NCBI GenBank assembly: GCA_009775705.1
Contig: VSQE01000030.1
Location: forward strand, 1-28,892
Direction: 5' to 3'
Length of the DNA stretch: 28,892 nt
Source: Prevotellamassilia sp.
Lineage (GTDB): Bacteria; Bacteroidota; Bacteroidia; Bacteroidales; Bacteroidaceae
Both the position numbers and the translations under genes were made by a program. A model generated the notes under the pieces. The model was not told the origin of the DNA and ran no database searches. It saw nothing but the letters and a program-made list of their open reading frames with translations. The first letter of the stretch is position 1, and each line of letters starts with the position of its first letter. This document shows, one piece after another, positions 14,223-22,951 of the stretch.

Positions 14223-17131
14223 GCGAGAAATCTGTGAAATTAATATGTCTGCTTCTTCTATTGATGTGTCTTCCACTTCATGCACAAAAGACGAATGGGG
14301 GCTTTATTTGGGGAGAACTTCTTGATAACTTTACCCGCGAATCGTTGGTAGGCGCAAAGGTGACCCTGCTCACGGCAGACAGTGTGGTCGTGGATTCCAT
14401 CGAAAAGACGAGCAAAGGGGCTTGCGTCAACAATGTCTGGGGTGCATGGTATTTCGAAGTTCCCAAGAAAATGGAGAAAAGTATCGTCAAATTCGAGTAT
14501 GAAGGCTACGAGACCTGCTACCTTGACATACCGGCCATGACATTCAGCGGGCGCAACAGCATGAAGCGCTTCGACGGCTATGCCCGCCGCATTCCCCGTT
14601 CCCGTCTGTTGGGCGAAGCCACAGTGACGGCTACGAAGGTGAAGTTCTACATGAAGAAGGATACGCTCGTCTTCAATGCCGATGCTTTTCAGCTTGCGGA
14701 AGGTTCCATGCTCGATGCGCTGATTAGCCAGTTGCCCGGAGCCGAACTGAAGGATGACGGCCGCATTCTGATAAACGGACGGCAGGTGGAAAGCCTGCTG
14801 CTCAACGGTGAGGATTTCTTCAAGGGCAATAACCGCATGATGCTCGACAATCTTCCCTCCTACATGGTTCAGAATGTCCAGGTATATGAAAAGCAAGGCG
14901 ACATCGGGAAAATGATGGGTAGAAAGGTAGGTGACGAGCAGTACGTCATGGATGTGAAACTGAAGAAGCAGTACAGTATAGGATGGATTGCCAACGCCGA
15001 GACGGGATACAGCACGGAAGACCATTATCTGGGACGACTTTTCGCCCTGCGGTTCACACCTCAATCGCGAATTACTGTAGTGGGTAACATCAATAATGTG
15101 AACGATACCCGCAGACCGGGTCAGAACAGCGAATGGACACCCAACAACATGCCGAGCGGTACGCTGACTACGCGGATGCTGGCGGCTGACTACATGGTGA
15201 AGGACAAGTATCGCCATTATGAACTTTCCGGCAGTGCCGATGTGGACCATTCCGATGCCGCGAACCTGACGCGCAAGGCCAGCGAGACATTTCTTCCGGA
15301 CGGAAATACGTTCGAGCGCAGCGAAAACCGGATGAAAAGCCACAATGTAAGAGTCAGTACGAGCCACAAATTCATATTCACACCCCGCGATGAGTGGAGA
15401 TTCTTTTTATCACCCAGATTCAGCTACAGCAGGCAAGAGGGAAGCAGCGCCTATGCGGGGGCGACATTTCTGGCTAATCCGGGCGAATACGCCACGGCCG
15501 ACCTCATTGACAGCATCCGCAAGCCACAGGCCGGGAGCTTGCTGCGCCGTCTCGCCGTGAACCGTACACTGACGGAAAGTCTCAACAACAGCCGGCGGTA
15601 TCAGGGCGGCCTTTCTTTTTCCAACATCATGAAATTGGGAACGGATATGATTGAAGTGAACGGTGCCGTGAACGGTTTTGGCAATCGCCGTAACGTGTTC
15701 GACCATTACCTGCTTGACTATCCTTCCAATCCGTCCCTCGCGCAGGACTACCGCAACCGGTGGACAAAAGGCCGACCCGACCGTTCCTTGGGTTATAACG
15801 TACGTGCAGCCTACAGTTATTGGCCCAGCGGCCAATGGCTGGTGCAACCCGGTTATACCTTCGGGCAGAGCCACATCCATAAGGACAACACGATTTACCG
15901 TCTGGAGCGCTTGGCAGGATGGGGATTCGGAACGGACCATCCGCTCGGTATGCTTCCCTCCGAACTGGAACAATTGACTTCCGCCATCGACGGAAAAAAC
16001 AGTTATGAGCGTCGGGAAACCGAAACATGGCACGAAGTGGGAGTTTACATCAAGGATGACCATTGGGCGGAGAAAACAGGCAACTACTTCCATTTTGATG
16101 TAAGACTGCCTCTTACTGTCACACACAACCGCTTCGACTATATGCGGGCCGACTATGACAGAGTGACTACGCGCAATACGGTGTTTTTCCAGCCATCGGC
16201 AAGAGTGGAATACAAATGGCATGGCGGAAAACGCAGTGTTTCGTTTAACTATAACATGAGACAGTCCGCCCCTGACATGCTTGACCTTCTGGATATCGAA
16301 GACAACGAGGATCCGCTCAACATCTATCACGGTAATCCCGGATTGAAGAACACAACCGTGCATACCCTTCGTTTCGACCACAGCAACAACAGCCCGCGCA
16401 AGCAACGCACCTTCGGAGCTTATGCCGTCTACAATGTCACCCGGAACGCCAAAGCCATGGGTTACGTCTATGACCGCTCCACAGGTGTCAGGAATTACAG
16501 GCCGGAAAATGTGAACGGCAACTACTACGTTTATGGAGGCGTGAACTATTCCATGCCCCTTGACAGAAAAAAGCGGTTCACCTTCAGTACTTCGACTTTT
16601 GGCCAGCTGTTTCACGGTGTGGACCTTATCTCAACCGAGGCAGGTGTCGCTCCTTCGCTCTCTTCTGTAGATACCTATTGGGCTACAGAGACCGTGAGAC
16701 TCGACTACCGTATGGGAAAACTCACGTTTGGTGCGAAAGCCTACTGTTCATGGAATCGTGCTGCCAGCGAGCGGGAAGACTTCGTTCCCTTCACCGTATG
16801 GGATTTTAACTATGGCCCTACCGTCCAGGTGGAACTACCTTGGAATATGCAGCTGGTGAGTGACCTGACGCTCTATAGCCGTCGCGGATACGATGATCCG
16901 GCGGCCAACACGGACGATGTTGTCTGGAATGCCCGTCTGTCCAAGCGCATCCTGAAAGGCGGTCTCACGTTCTCGGTGGATGCCTTTGACATATTGGGAC
17001 AACTCTCGAACCTTACGCAGACGGTCAACTCTCAAGGCCGCTTCGAAACCTTCCGTGATGTAACTCCGCGTTACGTAATGTTTCATGTAATCTATCGTTT
17101 GAACATAAAGCCAAAGGCACGGGGTATATGA
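14219..17131 (+). CDS. Outer-membrane beta-barrel protein (TonB-receptor-like fold)
   Basis: A 970-residue protein starts with a signal peptide of about 23 residues (MSEKSVKLICLLLLLMCLPLHAQ). Residues 24-130 resemble the carboxypeptidase-regulatory-like domain common in Bacteroidota outer-membrane proteins. A plug-like segment follows (TLVFNADAFQLAEGSMLDAL...GAELKDDGRILINGRQVE...NGEDFF, about 145-200). The remainder is a long beta-barrel ending in an aromatic-rich strand (RYVMFHVIYRLNIKP), as in the OMP_b-brl_3 family. No TonB box is obvious. It overlaps the radical SAM gene by ATGA, so it belongs to the cluster. It may pass the mature peptide across the outer membrane, take it up again, or act as an immunity or receptor component; the sequence does not decide between these. 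Confidence 0.85.
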   Translation: MSEKSVKLICLLLLLMCLPLHAQKTNGGFIWGELLDNFTRESLVGAKVTLLTADSVVVDSIEKTSKGACVNNVWGAWYFEVPKKMEKSIVKFEYEGYETCYLDIPAMTFSGRNSMKRFDGYARRIPRSRLLGEATVTATKVKFYMKKDTLVFNADAFQLAEGSMLDALISQLPGAELKDDGRILINGRQVESLLLNGEDFFKGNNRMMLDNLPSYMVQNVQVYEKQGDIGKMMGRKVGDEQYVMDVKLKKQYSIGWIANAETGYSTEDHYLGRLFALRFTPQSRITVVGNINNVNDTRRPGQNSEWTPNNMPSGTLTTRMLAADYMVKDKYRHYELSGSADVDHSDAANLTRKASETFLPDGNTFERSENRMKSHNVRVSTSHKFIFTPRDEWRFFLSPRFSYSRQEGSSAYAGATFLANPGEYATADLIDSIRKPQAGSLLRRLAVNRTLTESLNNSRRYQGGLSFSNIMKLGTDMIEVNGAVNGFGNRRNVFDHYLLDYPSNPSLAQDYRNRWTKGRPDRSLGYNVRAAYSYWPSGQWLVQPGYTFGQSHIHKDNTIYRLERLAGWGFGTDHPLGMLPSELEQLTSAIDGKNSYERRETETWHEVGVYIKDDHWAEKTGNYFHFDVRLPLTVTHNRFDYMRADYDRVTTRNTVFFQPSARVEYKWHGGKRSVSFNYNMRQSAPDMLDLLDIEDNEDPLNIYHGNPGLKNTTVHTLRFDHSNNSPRKQRTFGAYAVYNVTRNAKAMGYVYDRSTGVRNYRPENVNGNYYVYGGVNYSMPLDRKKRFTFSTSTFGQLFHGVDLISTEAGVAPSLSSVDTYWATETVRLDYRMGKLTFGAKAYCSWNRAASEREDFVPFTVWDFNYGPTVQVELPWNMQLVSDLTLYSRRGYDDPAANTDDVVWNARLSKRILKGGLTFSVDAFDILGQLSNLTQTVNSQGRFETFRDVTPRYVMFHVIYRLNIKPKARGI

Positions 17132-17200
17132 TTGTCGGGATATGAATAATAGGATGTAGGGTCTTTTGAATGGATGAAGGCCGATAACTGATTAATAAGA

Positions 17201-18160
17201 ATGAACAACAGAAGTGCAGATCTGACTGTCATTATTCCTTTTTTGAACGAAGCCTCCGAGATACGGAATACCGTTGCCAATTTGCGCGATACGGCCGAAG
17301 GCATCGTAGATATTCTGCTGATTAATGACTGCTCAAATGACGGTTACGACTACAAGGCTGTAGCACGGCAATACGATACGGGATATGTGGAACATCGGCA
17401 CCGGATAGGAGTTGCCGCTTCGCGCGACGAAGGGGTTTCCCTGGCAAAAACCGATTACGTCCTGTTGCTTGACGGACACATGCGGTTTCCACAAAACGGT
17501 TGGGACACATTACTTATGAAGTATTTGCCAAAAGACCATCGGGCAGTATGGTGTGGAAATACTCTTATTCTGAATCGTGAGGATGACGGAACAGTTGTAT
17601 GGAAGGACACATATCCTTCTTATGGAGCCTACATGGAGTTGGATAAAGAGGCCTGGGGAATTTGTTGGAACTATCATGATCCGGACCCTGATGAAGATGT
17701 GTGCGATATTCCTTGTTTGCTGGGGGCGTGTTATGCTTTCCACAAGTCTTATTGGGAAAAACTGATAGGATTGGAAGGTCTGCAACAATATGGCCTTGAC
17801 GAGCAGTTTCTCAGTTACAAGGTGTGGATGGAAGGCGGCAGCTGCAAACTCATCAAGTCTTTGCAAGTAGGGCATCTTTACCGAAAGAAATTTCCCTATC
17901 GCATGACCGACAATTATGTCGAGTTCAACCGTATGTTCATGACTGAACTCTTGCTTGATGGTGAGTTGCGCGACTCTTTCCGTAAAAAGATTATCCATAA
18001 AAATGGCGTGGCAGCTTATATGAAATTTGCCGAACGCATTAACAGTCAGGCTGAAGAGCTGGCACGGATGCGCGGAAAGATGGATGCTTTGCGACAGGTT
18101 TCTTTTGAACAAATTGCGGAAATGAACCGTAGGGTGGCTGAAAAAAATAAAACGACATAG
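17201..18160 (+). CDS. Polypeptide GalNAc-transferase-like glycosyltransferase (GT27/GT2, GT-A fold)
   Basis: A 319-residue GT-A enzyme. The opening LTVIIPFLNEASEIRNTVANL is general for GT2/GT27. The metal site is Asp91-Gly92-His93 (LLLDGHMRFPQNGWDTLL), a DxH motif as in eukaryotic polypeptide GalNAc-transferases, and not the DxD of ordinary GT2 enzymes. Further matches are GVAASRDEG (compare GAA-S-G in that family), DEQFLSYKVWMEGG at 200-213 (compare the E-x-S-F-R-V-W-M-C-G-G box) and VGHLYRKKFPY at 223-233 (compare VGHVFRKKHPY). No ricin-type lectin domain follows; residues 265-319 are charged and helical. The inferred job is adding the first sugar to Ser/Thr in the linker of the precursor encoded at 12565-12815. 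The gene lies 11 bases before the exporter gene. The donor sugar is not proven. Confidence 0.8.
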   Translation: MNNRSADLTVIIPFLNEASEIRNTVANLRDTAEGIVDILLINDCSNDGYDYKAVARQYDTGYVEHRHRIGVAASRDEGVSLAKTDYVLLLDGHMRFPQNGWDTLLMKYLPKDHRAVWCGNTLILNREDDGTVVWKDTYPSYGAYMELDKEAWGICWNYHDPDPDEDVCDIPCLLGACYAFHKSYWEKLIGLEGLQQYGLDEQFLSYKVWMEGGSCKLIKSLQVGHLYRKKFPYRMTDNYVEFNRMFMTELLLDGELRDSFRKKIIHKNGVAAYMKFAERINSQAEELARMRGKMDALRQVSFEQIAEMNRRVAEKNKTT

Positions 18161-18171
18161 ACATTCCGCAG

Positions 18172-20407
18172 ATGAAGCATTTTTGGAAAGGTTTTCCGCA
18201 CTGTGTACAGTTGGATGCCATGGATTGTGGGCCAAGTTGTCTCCGCATGATAGCAAAGTATTATGGCCGCAGTTATAGTCTGCAATATTTGCGTGAGCGT
18301 TCCTTCATCACCCGCAATGGTGTCTCTATGTTGGGTATCAGTGATGCTGCCGAAAGCATAGGAATGCGTACAATGGGGGTTAAGCTGACTATTGAACGTC
18401 TGGTGAAAGAGCGGCCGCTTCCATGCATACTGCATTGGAGCCAGGATCATTTTGTTGTATGCTATGATATAAAAAGACGTAGAAACAAGGAAACACTCTT
18501 CTATAATAGCTGATCCGCGCAGCGAAAAGGTTGTTTACACCGAAAGCGAGCTGAAACCTTTTTGGGTGAGTAGTCATAGTCAGGGATATAGCAAGGGAGT
18601 TGCTTTGCTGTTGGAGCCAGGTCCCTATTTTTATGAAGATGAAGATGGGAAAAAGGAAGACGAACAGGAGAACAGGGTTAAGGACCTTTGGTTTTTCTCG
18701 CGTTACCTGGCACCCTACAAGGCAGAATTGTTTCATGTTTTCCTAAGCATGTTGGCGATAAGTGTTTTGCAGTTTGCCACCCCGTTCTTGACCCAGCAGA
18801 TGGTTGATGGCGGTATTCAGGGACGTAACTTGAACATTATAACCATGGTTCTTGCCGCACAATTGGTGTTGTTTGTCTCTCAGCTTTCTGTTGGCATGGT
18901 GCGCAGCTGGATTGTCCTTCATACGAACGCACGCATCAACATCGCACTCATTTCTGACTTCCTGGCTAAGCTAATGCGGCTTCCGCTCCATTTTTTCGAT
19001 ACAAAGATGGTGGGTGACATTTTGCAACGTATAGGCGATCATGGACGCATAGAAGGTTTTCTTACAGGTATGTCCGTCAGTACGCTGTTCTCGATGATTA
19101 ATTTTATTGTTTTCGGTGTGGTTCTTGCCATTTATGACACTACCATATTGCTCATCTTTCTGATTGGAAATTTCCTGTATGTTGCATGGGTACAGTTTTT
19201 CATGCGGTATTTGAGAAAACTTGAAATCAAGCGCTTTAACCAGGCTGCAAACGAGCAGAATAATCTATTCCAGTTAATCACGGGCATGCAGGAAATCAAA
19301 TTGAACAATTGTGAACGGGAAAAGCGTTGGGAATGGGAACGTATACAGATCAAGTTATTTAAAATCAGTCAAAAAAATATGGCTGTAGGACAGTATCAGC
19401 AATTAGGTGCCGTGTTCTTCAGTCAAATGACAGGCATAATCATTACGTTTGTTGCTGCCCGGGAAGTTGTGGAGGGAAACATCACTTTGGGTATGATGAT
19501 GTCGCTTTCCTTCATCATCGGGCAACTTTCAGGTCCGATCGGGCAGATAATAGAGTTCATAACAAGTTGGCAATATGCAAAAATCAGTCTGGAACGGCTA
19601 AATGAAATACATAGGAAAAAGGATGAGGATGAGACAGCAAGTCTGAAACGAATGGATTTACCTGAAGATAAGACCATTCGTTTCGACCACGTATGGTTCA
19701 GTTACAGCGGTGCCGATCGGAAATATGTGTTGGAAGATGTATGCCTGGAAATTCCTCAATGCAAAATGACGGCTATTGTAGGAGCTAGTGGAAGCGGTAA
19801 GACAACGTTGATAAAACTCCTTTTGGGCTTTTACGACATCAACAGGGGAAGTATAAAAGTTGGCAACACTCCGCTGTCGTACATCAACGCCCATGCATGG
19901 CGTGATCATACGGGTTGTGTGATGCAGGACGGTTTCCTTTTTTCCGATACGATAGCCCGCAACATTGCCGTGGGTAGCGACCGTATTGACCATGAACGCC
20001 TGTTATATGCGGCAAAGATGTCCAACCTGCTTGACTTTGTTGCCTCGTTGCCTTTGGGTTTCGATACGCGTATTGGCATGGAGGGCAACGGTATTAGCCA
20101 AGGACAGCGACAACGTGTCCTGATAGCCCGTGCCATTTATAAGAATCCTGACTATCTTTTTTTCGATGAAGCGACCAATGCCCTTGATACGAAAAATGAA
20201 AGGGAAATATCGGAAAACCTTGAAACCTTCTTTAAAGGGCGTACCGTTGTCGTGGCCGCTCACCGGCTGACCACAGTCCGCCGTGCTGACAACATAGTGG
20301 TAATAGATCAAGGAAAAGTGATGGAACAAGGTACTCACGAGCAACTGGTGGCCCGGAAAGGATTATATTACGAACTTGTCAAAAACCAATTGGAACTTGG
20401 CTCCTGA
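18172..20407 (+). pseudogene. Peptidase-containing ABC exporter (PCAT), split by a 1-base frameshift
   Basis: The first frame (18172-18513) is a C39 peptidase domain: Gln13 and catalytic Cys19 in QLDAMDCGPSCL, and His93 in DHFVVCYD. The second frame ends at 20407 and carries a six-helix-type membrane domain (about 18700-19600) and the nucleotide-binding domain: Walker A GASGSGKTTL, signature GISQGQRQRV, Walker B YLFFDEATNAL and switch AAHRLTT. The peptidase Asp, in ADPRSEKV, falls after the break, so neither fragment has a full catalytic triad. Removing one base anywhere from the A5 tract at 18471-18475 to about 18505 restores one frame of roughly 745 residues, normal for PCATs, which cut double-glycine leaders and export the core. 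The GTG at 18566 is merely the first start-like codon after the break. Confidence 0.88.
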
Positions 20408-20416
20408 AAAATAACA

Positions 20417-20905
20417 ATGAACAAACAATCGGAAACTTTCGAATTAAAGCAACGCAGCGAGGAAGTGCAGGAAATCATGGGCCAGAGGCCCCGTACTCTT
20501 GTTTTGTGTGGGAATATTTTGCTCATATTGCTGATAGTGTCTTTTTTTGTGGCCAATATGCTCGTAACTTTCACTGAAGTAAGATCTTTCCCTATGACAA
20601 TGCAGGAAGGTGGCATGTCAGTCATACATGTTCCGGCAGAAGATGTAGCTAAACTGACTCCGGGGCAACGAATGCAGATTAATATGGAGGTTTATCCGCG
20701 AGAAACTTACGGACAGTTTGCGGGGCGCGTAATGCGGGTCAATTTGATTCCGGATAAGCTGGGTTATAGCGTGACATTGAAAGTAGATAGGGTAACAGAC
20801 ATGGGAAAACGACCTATACTGATAGCTGGGATGAGAGGAACAGCTTCATTGGAAATGAGTAGGCGAGGCTTTTTGCATAGCTTATTGATTAATAGAAATA
20901 ATTAA
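20417..20905 (+). CDS. Minimal HlyD-like exporter accessory protein
   Basis: A 162-residue protein with one membrane segment (about 25-52, TLVLCGNILLILLIVSFFVANML) and a small periplasmic domain. The segment LTPGQRMQINMEVYPRETYGQFAGRVMRVNLIP resembles the beta-barrel domain of HlyD-family membrane fusion proteins, which usually reads GxxVxVxxxxxP...GxVxxI. The long coiled-coil hairpin and lipoyl domain of usual HlyD proteins (about 400 residues) are missing, yet start and stop codons are intact. It begins 9 bases after the exporter gene. It may be a natural short adaptor for the exporter or a deletion derivative; many such short forms in related clusters would favour the first. Confidence 0.65.
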   Translation: MNKQSETFELKQRSEEVQEIMGQRPRTLVLCGNILLILLIVSFFVANMLVTFTEVRSFPMTMQEGGMSVIHVPAEDVAKLTPGQRMQINMEVYPRETYGQFAGRVMRVNLIPDKLGYSVTLKVDRVTDMGKRPILIAGMRGTASLEMSRRGFLHSLLINRNN

Positions 20906-20918
20906 AGCCATTCAAATT

Positions 20919-21788
20919 ATGGAGGACGGAAGAAGTGTGGATGTCAGTGTCGTAATGCCAGTCTACAATGGCGAAAAGTTTTTAAAAGAAGCCATAGACA
21001 GTGTGCTGGCACAGACATTTGAAAATTTTGAATTCATCATTGCCGATGATGGTTCAACGGATGATACTCCTCAGATTATAGCTGCATATACGGATAAACG
21101 CATAAAGTATTTCCGTAATGAGCATGATTATATTCAAACGTTGAATGCTGCAATGAAAATGGCGCAGGCACCCTTTATTGCCAGAATGGATGCGGATGAT
21201 AGAATGATGCCGCAACGCCTGCAAATCCAACATGATTATCTCTTGTCTAATTCGCAAATTGATGTCTGTGGTAGCTGGTTCAGAACTTTGGGAGAAAGGG
21301 AATCCAGCCTGTATAAGGTCATGAGTGATCCGGAGGAAATAAAAGTAGCTTTGCTGACGATGAATCCTGTTGCTCATCCCACTGTCATGATGCGTCGATC
21401 TTGTATAGAAGAACTGGTAGCTGTTGATCCTGCGGGGCCTTATCGTCCTGCTTACATTTATGCCGAGGACTATTTCCTTTGGTGCGAACTTTCAGCCATG
21501 GGACATTCTATCAGTAATATACAGCAATGTCTGTTGGAATATAGATTTTCTGACAAACAAGTAACACGAGTACACAATTCTATTATGCTTCGTCATGCGC
21601 GGGCAGTGCAAAATTTTTATTGCATGCAGGTAGCGCGAGAGATGACAGAAAATCTTCCACAGACTATCTGTTTGTGGAATGAACTTTTTCAACTTGCCAA
21701 TGAGAAGATAATTCCCTTTCGTACACTTTTGGAAGTAAGTACTGCCCTCTATCGGTCATTTAGAAAAACAAGTTGTAGAAAAGAATGA
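20919..21788 (+). CDS. Family 2 glycosyltransferase
   Basis: A 289-residue GT-A enzyme. The nucleotide-sugar fold is clear: VSVVMPVYNGEKFLKEAIDS at 9-28, ADDGSTDDT at 42-50, the metal-binding Asp91-Ala92-Asp93 (ARMDADDRM) and a catalytic-base segment YAEDYFLW at 181-188. This DxD arrangement is that of ordinary bacterial GT2 enzymes such as those adding beta-linked Gal or GlcNAc, and differs from the DxH enzyme at 17201-18160. It follows the HlyD-like gene by 13 bases and overlaps the Core-2-like gene by ATGA. It probably extends the glycan on the peptide. The sugar and linkage cannot be read. It is more AT-rich than the start of the cluster. Confidence 0.9.
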   Translation: MEDGRSVDVSVVMPVYNGEKFLKEAIDSVLAQTFENFEFIIADDGSTDDTPQIIAAYTDKRIKYFRNEHDYIQTLNAAMKMAQAPFIARMDADDRMMPQRLQIQHDYLLSNSQIDVCGSWFRTLGERESSLYKVMSDPEEIKVALLTMNPVAHPTVMMRRSCIEELVAVDPAGPYRPAYIYAEDYFLWCELSAMGHSISNIQQCLLEYRFSDKQVTRVHNSIMLRHARAVQNFYCMQVAREMTENLPQTICLWNELFQLANEKIIPFRTLLEVSTALYRSFRKTSCRKE

Positions 21789-22669
21789 AACACGCTGTTC
21801 TGATTGTTGCTCATACACAATTTGATTTGCTGCTGGATCTTGTTAGAAAATTTGATAATAATTTTTCTATATTCGTCCATGTAGACAAAAAAGCTTGTCT
21901 TCCCCGCTCCATTCTTGACACATTACTCTCGGATAGTCGGGTCAGATTCATTGATCAGCAATATAAGGTAAACTGGGGAGGACGCAGCATAGTCGATGCG
22001 GTATTGTGGCTTTGCCGAACTGCCTTGTCCGATAATGAAGGTGTTCGTTGCGATTATTTCCATCTGATTAGCGGTACCGATTTTCCCATTAAAAACATCT
22101 GTTATTTCAAATACTTTTTCGAGAAACATGCTGGTCGTAATTTTATGGAGTTCTTTCGTCTTCCTAATGTTCGGTGGTACAGGGAAGGAGTTGACAGATT
22201 AATGTTTCTCCATCCGATGGATAGAATTGATTGGGGAAATCCTTTGGCACAGAAAATTTATGAGCGATATGTCGGCTATCAACGTTCCAGATCGTTGCTC
22301 CGTCCGTTGCCGGGACATCCTATTTATGGAGGTTCGACTTGGTGGAGCCTGACGCGTGAGGCTGTAGTCTATATATGCGAACATGCGAACGACAACGGCT
22401 GGTATGATCGATTGGAAGATACGTTTTCTCCTGACGAGATGTTTGTCCAAACGATCTTGCTGAATTCCTGTTTGAAATGCACCCTCGTCAATGACAATTT
22501 ACGCTACGTGAATTGGGAGGTGAGAGACGGCCATAGTCCGGTGTTGCTTGACGAACGTGATGCTCTGGCTATTAGAAAGTCTTCAGCTCTGTTTGCCCGT
22601 AAAATGGATAGAAATGTTTCCCTACCTCTCATGGAGCAGATAGCTAAGGAAATTTTGTGGAATCAGTGA
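21785..22669 (+). CDS. Core-2/I-branching beta-1,6-N-acetylglucosaminyltransferase-like protein (GT14)
   Basis: A 294-residue protein matches the Core-2/I-branching (PF02485) pattern. It starts KHAVLIVAHTQFDLLLDLV and continues with FVHVDKK, a WGGRSIVDAVLWL segment and HLISGTDFPIKN, the family's landmark (compare LSGxDxPLxS). Further landmarks are YGGSTWWSLTREAVVYI, DTFSPDEMFVQTILLNS and a late LRYVNW. In animals such enzymes add the beta-1,6-GlcNAc branch to mucin core glycans; bacterial members have varied and mostly untested acceptors. It is the last gene of the cluster and overlaps the GT2 gene by ATGA. Being next to a GalNAc-transferase-like gene suggests that it decorates the same peptide glycan; that is inference. 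Confidence 0.85.
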   Translation: MKHAVLIVAHTQFDLLLDLVRKFDNNFSIFVHVDKKACLPRSILDTLLSDSRVRFIDQQYKVNWGGRSIVDAVLWLCRTALSDNEGVRCDYFHLISGTDFPIKNICYFKYFFEKHAGRNFMEFFRLPNVRWYREGVDRLMFLHPMDRIDWGNPLAQKIYERYVGYQRSRSLLRPLPGHPIYGGSTWWSLTREAVVYICEHANDNGWYDRLEDTFSPDEMFVQTILLNSCLKCTLVNDNLRYVNWEVRDGHSPVLLDERDALAIRKSSALFARKMDRNVSLPLMEQIAKEILWNQ

Positions 22670-22776
22670 TGATTGATTCTTTTTTATTTGGAGAAATTTC
22701 GATGATTGATGTTTTAATAGAAATCATGCGCTTGTAATGCTTTTGAAACCGTTTTTGTGCATTGTGAGTAATTTTT

Positions 22777-22791
22777 CCTGACCAGGTCAGG
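22777..22791. repeat. Short perfect palindrome
   Basis: CCTGACC-a-GGTCAGG is a 15-base palindrome between the end of the peptide cluster and the fumarate reductase terminator. No T-run follows on either strand, so it is more like a protein-binding site or a weak 3' hairpin than an intrinsic terminator. Confidence 0.45.
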
Positions 22792-22861
22792 GAAAGAGAG
22801 GTCACGGCCCGTGTTTGATAATGAGTTCCGCATCATCTTCAGTTGGAGTTCATTTTGCAGA

Positions 22862-22905
22862 AAAAGAGAATCCCTGCCATCCGCGTTACGGTGGCAGGGA
22901 TTCTC
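22862..22905 (-). terminator. Rho-independent terminator of the frdCAB operon
   Basis: The arms GAGAATCCCTGCCA (22866-22879) and TGGCAGGGATTCTC (22892-22905) pair perfectly. On the minus strand the stem is followed by CTTTTTCTG. It lies about 47 bases beyond the frdB stop. On the plus strand it could also stop read-through from the peptide cluster. Confidence 0.85.
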
Positions 22906-22951
22906 CGCGTATAGTTGCCTTCTCAGGCGATATTAGCCATGTGTAAGAGTT

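Noticed and set aside
22777..22791. The palindrome as the terminator of the peptide cluster
   Set aside because: No T-run follows it on the plus strand; the stronger hairpin at 22866-22905 is a better stop for read-through.
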